Shown here piece after piece: positions 25,451-38,039 of a DNA stretch of 64,000 nucleotides. The notes below the pieces were generated by a model. The model made no database searches and was not told the DNA's origin. It was given only the letters and a program-made list of their open reading frames with translations. The stretch is from Nymphaea colorata (lineage: Eukaryota > Streptophyta > Magnoliopsida > Nymphaeales > Nymphaeaceae). The stretch lies in the NCBI RefSeq assembly GCF_008831285.2, contig NC_045149.1, forward strand, positions 5,819,500 to 5,883,499. The letters run 5' to 3'. Numbering within the stretch: the stretch's first letter is position 1; each line of letters starts with the position of its first letter. The position numbers and the translations under genes were made by a program.

Positions 25451-28400
25451 ATTGATTATTCTTTCTCCAGTTAATGGAAGGGGACTCGCCAGTTCATTTC
25501 TTTGAAAACTTAGTCTTCATGTCTTCATCTTTTGAAATCTTGCATAATGTAGATCTATGTTGCAAGCATTCATACTTGATGGTGAAAGGGTTTTGAAAGA
25601 GCACTTTACATAATTCCAAAACATGAGGGTCCATTTAGGCTTATAACTATGCATGTTCCAAAACCTAGTCTATGCAACATATTTTTAAAAATAAAAGCTT
25701 ATTTTGAAGTCAATCATGCATTTTATATTGATATCCCTATGTTCATATCCAAATATTTATCAATAACAAGGTATGAGCTCATACCCTTAGTTTGGTTGCT
25801 TCTAGTAAAATTACCAAGAATGACTGAACCCTATACAAAACAAGTCCCATCTTTTGTCCTGCATTTGTTAAAGGGAGGTGAGTCTATCTTTTCAAATCAC
25901 CCATCGCAGTAAAAAATTTTCACATGTAGACACCATATGAACATTTATTTCGCAAGAAACAATTCAATCAACACCAAGAAATGAGGACAACTAAGGAAAA
26001 ACTGGTTAGCCAACATTTCTATTCATCCAATTCTCAAACTTACAAAAAAGGTTATATTCTTCTAATGCACGGGGGGAGGGGGTGGTAGGGCAGCTGTGGT
26101 TATCCATCAACTCAATCTTATTCCTATACAAGCAGAGATTCTTCAATATGCTTAGGATCACTGTTCGCCTCTTTTAATGCCATTAATTTCCAACCCTTAT
26201 TATTAGAACTAACTATATGAACTTTGTTGTCCTTCTATGCATTAGACATCCATTCAGTCAACAAGACCATTAGTGCTTGATTCTTGTCGTTGACAACTTC
26301 CAAAATTTTATGGTTCAAATTACATTTTATTCTTTTTTTTCCTCAAAGAACAAACTTTCCTTTTCAAGTAGCTAAATATAGTCACCATATGAATTTGTAG
26401 CCTACCTCCCACAGCTATAAGATCCAAGCCACAAATAAGGGCAATAGGTCTCCAGGTAAGCATTAGTTGCTTTTCCTCCTGCAGCCCAAGCCCCCGGAGT
26501 CCCAGTGGGGAGTAGAAAGTCGGGGCAGAAGACGAGAGGAGCAGGATAGGCATCTGACCAAGGCCAATTCCATACTCCGAAAGATTATCTGTTTCCCAGT
26601 CTCATGGGGGGGAAGGGCATAGAGATAAAGGTTTAGAAGGTGGCAGAGAAAACAGGAGCATTGGCAGCTAAGTGAGTTTAGTCACTTCTAGCAAGCAGAT
26701 CCATTCATGGTCAGCTGTGGAAACGAATGGCTTCTCCCCATTGGAGCTTTGAGTAAGTGTGGATGTAGGTATTCTAGACCATATTCTTTATGTATGCATG
26801 GCTTTCTTGATCTACTCTACCATGCACCACCAAATTTTTACAATTCAAAATCCTCCAAGTCATAATTTGGAAAGTAGGGAGCCAACTCTTTTTAAGCCAC
26901 TCTGGTTCAATGGTCGATTGATACTAGATTCACACATCCTCTACAACTTCTATTCAAGGGACATAGTTTTTGTTGAACTTCTTAATTATGAGCCTCAAAC
27001 CTTTCTTGCCATCAAATAGCTTTTGAAAACATGTTTGTGGCTTTCTTCAAACCTCACATAAGAAATACTTATTTGGTAACACATAACTATCTTTTTCAAG
27101 CTACCTAATTAGGTTAGCAGCTCGATGTCACAAGCTAAATAAATGAAGCAGCATATCCTCTTAGGAGCATGAAAATTCTAAAATGGTTTCCTACATATCC
27201 TTTTCTGCCTTTAGGATATACTGGTACAACAAATTTCCTTCATACTTAAAGTCTTATCATTCGTTAATGAAGATTGGTCATCCTATCTTTATCCTTCACT
27301 AAATCCACCTAAAAAAAGTCTTGATTAGCAATGCTGGTTTTTGCATGCCTCCACAATAATTATTCTAATAACTTTCACTATTGCCATAAGGAACTAGTCT
27401 TTCCAACAATCAATCCAGAACTTGACCTGATTACCTATGCTAATTTTTCACATCTTATCTTCAATAAGTCTCCTGACCCATCCCAGTCTTTGCCGCACTC
27501 ATGAGCCCTTCCAAATCCTGCCTGACTTTGCTTGTTAATAATTTTGTCTTTCTTACTTGAGATGTTTGAATCTAGTTGTTTGATGTACTTTCCATGGGAA
27601 TATCTTGAGAAGATGGTATGATATGCAAAAATCGATGTTGACAAGAAAAGCTTGAAAACATTCCTAAATTAAATTTGTCTGTGAAACTTATTGAAGAGAT
27701 AGAACTTCTGAGCTACTATGTTTCGACATGGTTAAAATATAAAAATGAAAACTAAAAAAATTTGAAGACGTGTTTAGAAAGTTATAAAAATAAAATGGAT
27801 GATGATTTACTAGATTTAATCGATAAAAAATAGCAAACTAGCAATTAATAATAATGAAAAATTGGTCAAAAGTACTTAAATAACACTACCAAATTAATAG
27901 ATAATGAACATGTAAGGATCATTTGGTGGGCTGGCATATGTCAATGAGGAATTTCAGACATTATGGTTATCTTAATGTAAATATCAGGTTAAGTGATTGC
28001 ATTTTGGGATATCACGTCATTTTATATGGTATGGGGTATTTTTATAATGTATAGATACATGTACACAATTACGGATTCTTTGATGGGTTGAATCTGTAAT
28101 TGCTGATAATATAAAAAGTAGTGGTCCCTGGGTCGTGAAGAGAGTTGAAACATTGCTTTCTAGGGTTGTCTCTTCTCCATCTGAGAGAAACCGCACATGC
28201 TCCGCACAGACCCTGGAAGATCCTACTGTGATCTCACCATCTGTTTGTTCAGATGGATTCAGGTATGCTTCCGCTACAGTTAAAGTATTGATTCAATGAT
28301 TTAGAATGAACATGATCCTGTTTTTTAGCATATTCGTTTTGTGTATGCATGAGGAAATTTCCATGAGAACAACCTTGTTTATCGATCATATTAGAAGCAG

Positions 28401-30160
28401 CAGCAATTCACGCTAACTTTCACGAGACTGGAATCACAAATCACGAGTCTATATATATACGCCATGTCTGTCTCTGACTCTTTAACAGATCTGTTTGAAT
28501 TTCAAGTGCTGACTCATGTTTATCCAGCAGATCCAATTGCGGGGAGGAAGGAGGGTTGGGCCTCAAAACCATGGATCTAAGATCCGCGGTTATCTCATAT
28601 CACTGCAGATCTAGAGGGCGGTATGGACATTACAGGTGGACTTCATACCCTGATCTGTAACTAGTGGGCATGTGCCCAGTTTTTAATTGTTTGGATTTCT
28701 GTTTCCAGTTATAAACCACATTTAGTAGGGATGTTAATATATCTGATTTGGATTGAATGGTTATGAAAAACTTGGATATAAAAAAAAAATTAATATCCGA
28801 TTAAGAAATTCAATCGGATTCGGATTTAAGAAATGTCATTCGATCTAATTCAGGTTTAATTTCAGATATGCATAAATATCATATTAGATTCAAATTCGAA
28901 TCACATTTAATTTTAAATAAACATTCCACATCCATTGCAATTTGAAAATCAATCAAATTCAGTTCAAAATTCACATTTGGCTTCAGACTATGAAACCAAA
29001 TATATGAATATCCAAAAAAATGATACATTTAAAAATACATCCAATTCAAATATGATCCATCAACTACCCAATTTTTAAGTAAGGCAAGGTTGTTAGCCTG
29101 TCGTCCAGCAAGGTTGTCTCCGCTATGCCTAAGCGACTTTATTCCAAGTTCCAGTCGCCGATATCGGGTCAATTGGTTACTAGCGGTTTGCCGGAACAAA
29201 CTTCCGGCTGGCCTACCCATGAGTATAGAGAACAGGCTGACTAATCTGAAACCGAAATTGAGGCAGTCAATATCTTAATTGCACAAGTCAAGGCTCCTCC
29301 ACACCGGAGCATGCTTTAAATTGGTCATTTAGTTGGCCGAGGCACAAACGTTCTGGGGGACCCTATGTTCGGCTAATGGTGGCGCCCGTCCGACATTCAT
29401 GCAAAGGGCCAGACGAAACATCCTTTGTTCTCCCCGTGCTTAAAGTATATTTTACCTACAAAAGAAAAAAAATGCATGAAAATAACACTAATTCAATCAT
29501 CAGGTGGTACGTATTTCCTTTCACTAATCAAACGACTATTCTAGTCAGCGGCTCATGCAAGTTTGATTGAGAAATTTTTGTTATAACATTTTCTTCTTAT
29601 TATAACATGCAAGATATGAGGCAAAGTTTGTCATACATATATATATATATATATTGGTAAGAACTAAAAGCTTCGCTCAGAGATAAAAACTAGATGCTTT
29701 AATATTGACGTTTTTTTTTTTTTTCAATCTAACTTTGTTTATATGATTTTATGAATATTTTGAAGCAAAACATATATTAAGTTGATAATTTATTAGACTT
29801 TAGTAGTGCCTTTATAATAAGAAAAAATGAATGGCCCATTTAGCATCAATATTTTGATAATAAAAAAATCCACATTTTTCATAAAAATAACTTGAATCAA
29901 ACATGTTTTATATCAAAATAGTTTTTATAAATATATTAAATTGTTCATATTTTATTTAACATAATTTTTTAACAAAAAGTAAAAGGCTCTGCTTTTTATC
30001 TAACCATAATGTTTGCTTGGTACCAGCTCTGTCTCTCTCTCTCTTCCTTTGGCGTATCAAAGTTATCTAAATAAAACCGTTTCATCCAATATGATTGATG
30101 GTTTTGGCTTATCAAAGTTATCTAAATAAAACAAAAAAAGTCATGGGTATTTTCATGATA
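25451..30160. other. AT-rich intergenic DNA, no confident gene
   Basis: Most of this is AT-rich with no family motif. 28120-28270 resembles a plant 5' leader ending ATGGATTCAG then GTATGC (a donor-like site at 28263), but no following exon was recognised. 28740-29020 repeats GATATCCGAT/TTCGGATT-type words common in plant transposon ends. 29090-29440 is GC-richer with two short frames of unknown nature. A short (TA)n lies at about 29637-29655. Confidence 0.4.
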
Positions 30161-30163
30161 TAG

Positions 30164-30168
<5 letters not shown>

Positions 30169-30231
<63 letters not shown>
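30169..30231. repeat. (TA)n microsatellite
   Basis: About 63 bp of uninterrupted TA. A second short (TA)n lies at about 30328-30341. Confidence 0.95.
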
Positions 30232-30234
<3 letters not shown>

Positions 30235-30902
30235 TCTAGAATCACCTAGTCATTTAATCAAGGTCGTTTATAAAAGTTCATAAAAGACAGATAGATGGTT
30301 GAGAGAAAAAAGAAAAAAAAGAAAAAATATATATATATATAAACTATTAGATGATGAAAACACTCATCACTTTTTTTTTTTTTCTCTTGACCATGTTGAA
30401 TGGTGTATATTAAATAACTGGGTAACACTGAAAAGCTAGTCACCATTCAATTTTCTTATATATGTAATCTTCTTAATACATGTTATTATGCAACAAAGTC
30501 CCACGTATCATTTGATACTTATGCTTATTAATTTGCTTATTTCTTTTGATCGAACAAACAAACTTGAATCGGGAGGTTGCCCCATTGCCTGAACCGATGG
30601 GCGTTCTAAGAATTTATCAAGCTCTTCTGTTCCACGAATTTAAGTATTCCCTCATTTATACTAATTAATTCTCCATTAGCAATCCCCAATCCGACATGAC
30701 ATGTTCTTCCGACGTCGTCGGGAAACGTCTATGGAGCATTAAATATTTTTGAACAACCATTGTCACGTCCCCATTATTCCCCGCCGTTACGAAGTATACT
30801 TGAAAGAAAGAAAAAGGAAGTAAAGAAAAAAGAGGGAGAGGAGAAAAGCAAGAGTTGCAGCTGTGAAAGAAGAAGCCGTCAGAGATGCCATTGGCCTTCC
30901 CC

Positions 30903-30908
30903 TATAAA
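30903..30908 (+). promoter_or_regulatory. TATA box of the X8-domain gene
   Basis: TATAAA within CCTATAAACC lies 54 bp before the chosen ATG at 30962. The usual 25-35 bp spacing would put transcription start near 30935. That rules out the in-frame ATG at 30914 as initiator and supports 30962. Confidence 0.55.
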
Positions 30909-30961
30909 CCTTGATGCTCAAGGCTTCACGACGTATCGGTTTCCTCTTCTTTTTTTCCATT

Positions 30962-33900
30962 ATGGATAGGCAAGGCTCGGTACTACAGCAAATCTGGATC
31001 AGCCATGGCGGAACGATCAACAGGATCTTGATACTGCATTGTTTCTTCTTCATGGGTATGCTCCTGTTCTCTTTGCAGACCTCCATTGTGTTCCCAACAC
31101 AAGTTCTTACAGCTTGATGGCAATCGTATTATGTTGGTAGCTGTTTCATTCATTTATTTTAAGTTGATGGTGGAAAAAGTATTCCTTCATTTTGTTGCTT
31201 CCAATGTGTTTTACTCCTTCGTGTCTCTGTTCGTCATTACATTTGTTGGAATTGGCTTTTTTTGTTGATTAGATGGGGCATTTCTCACACATGGCTTTCT
31301 CACGTTTCACTAATTCTGAAGTCTTTACTCATGTTCATCGTCCCTTCTTCTTCTTCTTCTTCTTCTTCTTCTTCTTCTTCTAATGTTTGATTTGTTATCT
31401 TTGTTGGGATCTTCATCAACAAGCCCGTTGACGGATTTGGTTTTCACTCCCAGGCAGATCATTAATTTTTGTCCCAGTTATTCCTCTTTATCTAGTATAT
31501 ATAACATGAAGTTGAATAACCTTTTCTCCAGTGCAGAAAATCATTTTCGTTTTTTAATCCTTTTCACATGTACCAGTCTGCAATTGTTCTCTTCATGCTT
31601 TTATACTTTTCTTGTTTCTGTTGGGGAATGGCCCTTTCCTTCTTCCTCAAGTATGGAACTTAACTGTCGTGTTACTTTATTGGAAGGGGAGCTCCAAAAA
31701 CTATTTCTTTTAGCGGCATCAACATCTTTTCCATTGTGTTTTTCCTTTTCATGTTCTGTGGATTCTTTACAGACTGCTGCCTAATGTAGCCGCCTAGGCT
31801 TCCTTTAAAGATTTGTAGCGCCTTCTCTTTGATACAAAATCTTTTGAAGGCACGTATAGCCGCGCAAAACTTGCCAACAAGTTTAAGTTCTACGCTCTTA
31901 CTCTTGCTGGTTGATTTATCGTTGCCATAAGGAAGTGGAGAATCATGGTGCCAACAGTTTCACCAGCTGTACCAATCCTTACATTGGTCGTAGGTGCAGT
32001 GGCCAGTAGTTTGCCAATTCTTGCAAGACCAAATATGTTGACGTCCAAATAATGACTGCGACGCAAACTCATTTCCTTTTCGGTTGTGTTCGCCGGAAAA
32101 AGGTGGGGCTATTGATAGGGGTTAAGGACCGGTTGCTGGTATATTGTGATAGATAGTTGAAAGGAAATAAAGAGAAAAATATGTAAAGGAATATTATTTG
32201 TTAAAAATATTGATCACTTTTTTTTTCTTTATTTTTATCTCAACTTTTATCAAGATTGAGATGAATTGAGTAGCATTCATAAGTGATGGGTGACTCTACA
32301 TAACTTTGTTTTAGATGTATACATAGTAAAAACCGTGTGCAATGAAAAATGCAACCAACAGAGTTATATATATGTGCTTCTTCAAATTGAATTTTATTTA
32401 TGAATCCTGGCAACTATGTGAACAACTATTGTTTATGTTTTAAACATTCAACAACTTTTCTTGTAATATGCATAATAGTTTAAATGAAATATTAAAAGAA
32501 GAAAAAAAATTCTTTCACATTGTTCAAAAATATATAAACAACTGAAATAATACCGAATAAGGGAGAGAAGTGTTGAAAAAAAATCAAACTTTCACATGTT
32601 TCTTTTTTTTTTTTAAAGTCTAGAGCTGTTTTGGAACCAGAAAAAAAAAATAAAAATACCTAACAACTAAAATATTGTGCATCCACAATTTGCAATTAAA
32701 GCTTGGACCATATGTCAGTCTGAGACAAAAGGTAAACCCAACAGTTACTTGAGCTATTGAGCGCTAATGAGTTGGCTTTTTGTAGAAGTTCGTCACCCGG
32801 GTCCATCAAAACCTAGACTAGGTTGGCCCCTTCACCTGATGGATCATTTCAAAATTAGAAAATCCTAAAGCTCCCATGATGGCATATCCCTCTTTGTACT
32901 TTTCACACTGTCAGCCTTGCCAACTTGCTTCCTCAATGGGCCAGGCTGGGCTGAAGTTCGGTCCTCAGGCTCGTGCGTGGACCCATCAGGTGGGCCTGGA
33001 CCCAAGCCAGCGTGACCCAGTGTTCAGCCTGACTTGGCCTGAAATTACTAAAATTAAACTATGACCAAAAACCCCTTTTATTAAGATAAAGTATACGATT
33101 AGAATAATTAAAACCTTCTTATGTTATTTGATTGCTACATAAACTTTTAAGTGCGAGTGCCAAAACATGAGTTGACCATTTTCGTCATTTTAGCCTCTTT
33201 GGTCGTAGATGGGAGTGCGGAGATGAAAGCGGAGTCGGTGAATCCGATCCCAACACTGTCTCCACCTGAAGGGAACAACACATTTCTGCAGGGGACAAGT
33301 TGGTGTGTGGCGCGGGCCGGAGTTTCAACGGTTGATCTACAGAACGCTCTTGATTGGGCGTGCGGGCTGGGCATGGCCGATTGCTCCCCGCTGCAACCCG
33401 GCAGCAACTGCTACCAGCCAGACTCCCTCGTCTCTCATGCGTCCTATGCTTTCAACAGCTACTACCAGCAAAACGGGAACTCCCCAATTTCCTGCAACTT
33501 TGGTGGAACTGCAACCATAACTACCAAGAACCCAAGTAAGCAAGCACATATTCTTATGTATTTGGCGGGTGGAGCTAAGGTAGAGCACCCATGGGTGCCG
33601 GTTCTACCTCAATTTTTTTTTTAAATTATATGTAAATTTTGAGAAAATTTCACTTGTTTTATATAAAATTTTGAAAAATAATATTTTGATCCTAATCAAA
33701 ATTTTAAAACTTTACCTCAGTCTCATGAACGGTGACCAGATTGGGTTCAAATTTTTTTTATTAGATATCCCAACTGTAGTACTAAAATTTCAACAAAAGT
33801 CAAAATATAATTTTCAAAACTTTTATATATGCTAAGCAAAGAATTTTAAAAATTACATGTAATCTTTTGTTTTTACTTTAGAAGGGTTATAGTTTTAAAA

Positions 33901-35274
33901 TTTAAGCCCAAAATATAATTTTGAAAATTTTTATTTGACTAAGTAAATAATTTTAAAATTACATATATTTTTTTTTCTAAATTTTAAGGAGGTGCCAAGG
34001 CCCGGCAGTACCCCCTGCCCCTGAACTGGTGCCTCGCGGTTGTAGAGGGGCGGCAATTTTCTAAAATTAGTGTACAAGTAAGAACTTATTTATTTATATT
34101 ATTTTCTTAATATGCTGGCCAATATGGGGCCATGTCAGCCGACAAGCGGCCTTATTGCCTTCATTGCTTTTGTTAAGATACATATTTGCCGATAAAAGAT
34201 TCTTATATGGGCTGGATGGTTATTTTTATAACTAAGTAAAAGATGTATTTAGTTGTTAAAAATAATGGTTATAAATACACCTTTTGGGACTTTTATAGAA
34301 ATACAAAATAAAAAAATTATCATTCAGTTACAAAGAAAGCCGGCTATTTTCAATTCAGGTTCTGGGTTGCCGGCTCAATGCAACACCTACTTTTTTTTTT
34401 CTTTTTTCTTTTTTTTGCATCTGATTTGTGTTTTCCCGTGATAATCACAGGTTATGGAACGTGTGTTTACCCATCGGCAGGGTATGTAACCCCACCCCGC
34501 ATTTTTCTCTTTTCGTTCCCTGACTTGGCTTAAATCCACAAATACTACACTTGCTCTTACCCCATAAGACCATTATATTTACCTGGAGAATCTTAAAATA
34601 TATAGGATTCAGACAAAGATTATGAAATGGTGTATAAATAAGGTTATACAAAATATTTCAAAATAAATCTCAACTTTGACCACTCATGAGAGTCAATTCG
34701 GACATCAAGTTTTCATATTTTTTTATTAATGCGTTTACATACATTTTGCACACATTTATATGATTAAATTTATGAAAAGCAATTTAAAAATTGAAAGTTA
34801 ATCCAATAAAATGCATTCCTTGAAATTGACAGCCGGAGCCAGACATGGGCTACTGCCCACATGGATCCCAGAAAAAATTCTGATTTTTATATTCATAATT
34901 TTAAGTAATTTTTCTCATTTACCAGATTGATGGCCCTTTAAAAATTTAAAATTTCATACTTATTAACCAGATTTTTTTGGCTCAGCCCTTCCGTTGATGT
35001 TAACAATTGGGCCAACAGCTGATAGGCCTAAGCCGACAAAAGAAAAAAAAAAATTGATTATATAAGAATTAAAAAATTTTGACTTTCACAAATAACTTTG
35101 ATATTTTAAAGCTGATATGATTTAGCTTTTTACATTTCCCATTTTTTCTGCCCATGCAGGTCCGTAGCCTCCGAAGGGACGACGAAGTTTGTGGGAAACC
35201 CTCATGGGCTCTTTATTTATCTTTTTGGGTTTCATTATTTTCTATTGCTTTTGTTTGAAGTGATGTTGATCTGA
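30962..35274 (+). CDS. X8 (CBM43) domain protein, plasmodesmata callose-binding-like, 4 exons, 193 aa
   Basis: Proposed exons are 30962-31055, 33194-33535, 34451-34481 (31 nt) and 35160-35274, joined in phase with GT-AG introns to 193 residues. Residues 22-36 are hydrophobic and, with a likely cut after GSA (about residue 40), form a secretion signal. The X8 domain (about 67-156) starts SWCVA and holds six Cys at 69, 88, 95, 104, 132 and 150, plus the family's CNFGGTATI and YGTC-Y-P blocks. The C-terminus ends in a hydrophobic segment (about 173-193) like a GPI-anchor signal. Related proteins bind callose (beta-1,3-glucan) in the wall at plasmodesmata; that role is inferred here. An intron at the NPS/YGTC junction splits the last Cys block. 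The GTG-initiated frame at 33151 is intron read-through. Exon 1 is the least certain: it rests on frame, splice sites and the TATA box. A beta-1,3-glucanase C-terminal module is unlikely, as no glycosyl hydrolase lies upstream. Confidence 0.8.
31056..33193 (+). other. X8 gene intron 1 (2.1 kb)
   Basis: Donor G|GTATGC at 31056 and acceptor TTTCGTCATTTTAG ending 33193. It contains the (TTC)n run at 31344-31380 and chance frames, the longest 133 codons at 31383-31784 with no recognised domain. 31800-32100 is slightly GC-richer but unassigned. A shorter alternative first exon closer to exon 2 cannot be excluded. Confidence 0.6.
31344..31380. repeat. (TTC)n microsatellite
   Basis: About 12 TTC units inside X8 intron 1. 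Confidence 0.95.
34830..34991. mobile_element. Small hAT-like element in X8 intron 3
   Basis: Starts CAGCCGGAGCCAGA and ends TGGCTCAGCCCTTC, which are imperfect inverted termini resembling the left end of the 23231 element and plant hAT ends. About 162 bp, AT-rich inside, no coding. Flanking 8-bp target copies are not convincing, so the exact ends are uncertain. Confidence 0.4.
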
Positions 35275-35663
35275 CGGCTGTAATACGGTCAAAGATGATA
35301 GAAACTGAGAATACAGCATTTTTGGGGTTGTCAGTATTTGGCTCTTTTCCTGTAGTCATAATAATATATATATATATGACAGTACACCGCCCAATGCTCA
35401 TCATGCTTTCCGTTGCATTGGACGACCATGATTATATAAAGAAATTGAAATTGAAAGCATCTGGTTTTCAATATTGTCAGATAACCAAATATTTGAAAAG
35501 GTATGATGGGTAAAAAATACCATTCAACAGAAACATCAACAATGGTTAATTATTTTTTTTTAAAACAATGGCTTATGGTTTTAATATATATATACATACT
35601 AGCAGGTTACCAAACCATTACATGGCAAATTAGATAGAAATCCTGATGGAGAATAAGTTGAAA

Positions 35664-35664
<1 letters not shown>

Positions 35665-35702
<38 letters not shown>
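35665..35702. repeat. (TA)n microsatellite
   Basis: Uninterrupted TA repeat downstream of the X8 gene. Confidence 0.95.
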
Positions 35703-35706
<4 letters not shown>

Positions 35707-36101
35707 CAAAATGCTTGTTTTTTAAAAAATTAGAATTTTTTAACAAACTTGTCATTTTGTTTCCAGAATTAAGAACCTAAAACCTGGAATTCTGATTTCA
35801 TTCCGGAGAAATTATGGTTTTAGAATTCTTGAATCAAAACTCCAAACCATCAAACACCCTGTAAAAGTAACTAAGAACAGCTGGCCGATTGTTTTTAGAA
35901 TGTTCATAAGGTGATATTCATAAATACTTTTAAAAATGACCAATATTCCTAATGAAGGTTCATTAGAAACCGTTTTCTATGCATGTTCCAAAAAATTAAA
36001 TTTTAATTACATTTGGACAAGCATATATAAAAATGGCCTCTCAGTTATGCCTAATACTTCATTAACATCAACATCATTTTCAAGAATGGTAATCTACCCA
36101 T

Positions 36102-36114
36102 TTCTCTCTCTCTC

Positions 36115-36162
<48 letters not shown>
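36102..36162. repeat. (TC)n(TA)n microsatellite
   Basis: A short CT run passes directly into about 44 bp of TA. Confidence 0.95.
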
Positions 36163-36165
<3 letters not shown>

Positions 36166-36414
36166 ACTAAACCGTGACTCTAAGGTCATCCATCTTTTTA
36201 TGGAGGACCCTCATTTAATCTTATTTAAGTGTACTTTTTCCTTTATTTTTACCTTTTTTTTTTTGGATGAGATCATGGAATGGAGGAGGAAGAGGGAAGA
36301 AGGTGGAGAGGAGGAGGAAGGGGCTTCATCTTCTCCTGCCAGCCGATGGCGGCACCGACTAACCCAACATGAGGGAGAGAAATGCCTTCCACTGCAACAA
36401 TGATGAGTTCTTCC

Positions 36415-36625
36415 GACGGCTCAAGAAAGTTGGGGAAAATTCTGTCGACATTAAAATTGCCAACCGCTTAGGCCGTTGGAAATTTTGACCTATACCAGTG
36501 ACATTTCAGTTGATACATATCACCGGTAAAGACACTTACCGGTGACTTGGGTGAATTTGTGCTCATTACAAAGGCAGTAATACCGGTGATATTTTGTAGG
36601 CTATACCGGTAATATAAATTCACCG
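36415..36625. repeat. Cluster of ACCGGT motifs with a CCGACGG start, possible DNA-transposon end
   Basis: Within about 100 bp (36518-36615) the core CCGGT recurs: CACCGGTAAAG, TTACCGGTGAC, ATACCGGTGAT and TACCGGTAAT, in both orientations. It is preceded by TTCCGACGGCTC (36409-36420) and AACCGCTTAGGCCGTTGG. Short repeats of this kind are known from subterminal regions of plant CACTA-type transposons. No terminal CACTA and no mate end was found. Confidence 0.35.
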
Positions 36626-36813
36626 CTATATATCGTTTCTTCTTTTAAGAAAAAACACCTCCCCGATATGAACATGTTCATTGCTTATATTGTGTTGTCT
36701 AGAGTTTATGCATTGAATAAAGTTTTATGATCTCCCTTTTTTTCTCCCTTAAACAAAATAATTGCAATATGATCCCTTTCGCAAATGAAAAGACTAGGTG
36801 TTCTACTATATTG

Positions 36814-36845
36814 TGAGAGCGAGAGAGAGAGAGAGAGAGAGAGAA
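36814..36845. repeat. (GA)n microsatellite
   Basis: About 16 GA units with one GC interruption near the start. Confidence 0.95.
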
Positions 36846-38030
36846 CCTTGTCAATAACACCAAGCACTTTAGCTTTTGGGAGATGCACATAGATGACCTC
36901 CACACCTCTATATCTCTAAAAATTATGTATGCCGTTCAGAGTTCTCAATAGGCAAACCCAGCATGGGTAGAGCTTCTGATACTGTAAAGTAACTCCCTCA
37001 TCTTAACTGCAATATCAAATGTCCAACTATAGCAAAGGGGGTTTTACTGAAAGAGCTCTAGAATTTACTGAACTATGATTAAGAAGCAAGAATAAGAACT
37101 AGATATAGGGCATAACCAGAATGTACATTGCACCCGTACCTGTACTAGCACTCACATTGGCACCCATACCCTAAGATAGGGCAGAACCAGGATCTACAAG
37201 AGGAAGGTGCAGCACCCTTTCCAGCAGAATGAAGGAAAAAGTGTACTGTTTCTAATACCTTACCTTTCGAAGGTATTGATTCAAGCTGAGAAATTTCGTA
37301 ATGCAGTATTAACAATTTAACATAACATTGTTGGAATAGTTCAAAAGGAATGTGCAGTGAGTGTTGTACCATCAGTAATTATATATCATGCCAATGGGCA
37401 AAAATCAACCAGAAAAAAAAAGATAGGAAAACCACAACTTAAAGTGCAGATCATTACGTAAAAAACCTAAACAATATAAACTCTAGATAAGAACACCAAA
37501 AAATGGTAACATCACCAGTCTCTTTCTTGGAAAAGTCACCATAGTAACAGAGTAGTAGATATAAACTCCATACCCGTGAATAAGGCAATCAATAAGCAAC
37601 AGACATGCACCATGATTATTAACGAGCTCTGCATTACCATATGTACAATCTTTATCAAACCTTACATGCAAACCCTAATAAATGAGATAACATTACATGT
37701 ACTCACCTCTATCTCTTTAAGAAGGATTCTGAAAGAAAGGACCCGACTAGTCGCTACGAGGTCTAACCGTTCTTAGCACCTTTACAAGGGGTAATAGACC
37801 AATGACTATATTAAAATGTTTAGTTTTCTAGGTCTAAATATCGTGCAAAACCTAAGAAAGCAAACATACTACAATTTTGAAATCATGCATGTTTTAAAAC
37901 TAAGTAGATTTAAAAAATAGACTAATGAACAAGAAAAAATTAATCTGAAGTATGTTCATGTCTGGATCATCATAGATCAATGCAAATCGAGATCCTAGAT
38001 CCAAAAGAATGCATGTAAAACTAAGCCACG
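36846..38030. other. Intergenic DNA, no recognisable gene
   Basis: Only short chance frames (up to 75 codons, 37145-37372 on the - strand) without family signature. Confidence 0.45.
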
Positions 38031-38039
38031 TAGACTTGG

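Larger units (their letters stand above)
35275..36420. other. AT-rich intergenic DNA after the X8 gene
   Basis: Includes the X8 3' flank; no single clear polyadenylation signal can be chosen. Contains (TA)n arrays at 35665-35702 and 36102-36162, the latter preceded by (TC)n. No gene recognised; the Glu/Arg-rich frame at 36200-36403 is low-complexity. Confidence 0.5.

Noticed and set aside
31383-31784. 133-codon frame in X8 intron 1
   Set aside because: Ser/Phe/Leu-rich, no family signature, inside an intron supported by splice sites on both sides.
33151-33624. Single-exon X8 protein starting at GTG 33151
   Set aside because: No ATG; a strong acceptor (ATTTTAG) lies inside, the frame reads through the donor at 33536, and the last X8 Cys block is in a separate downstream exon.
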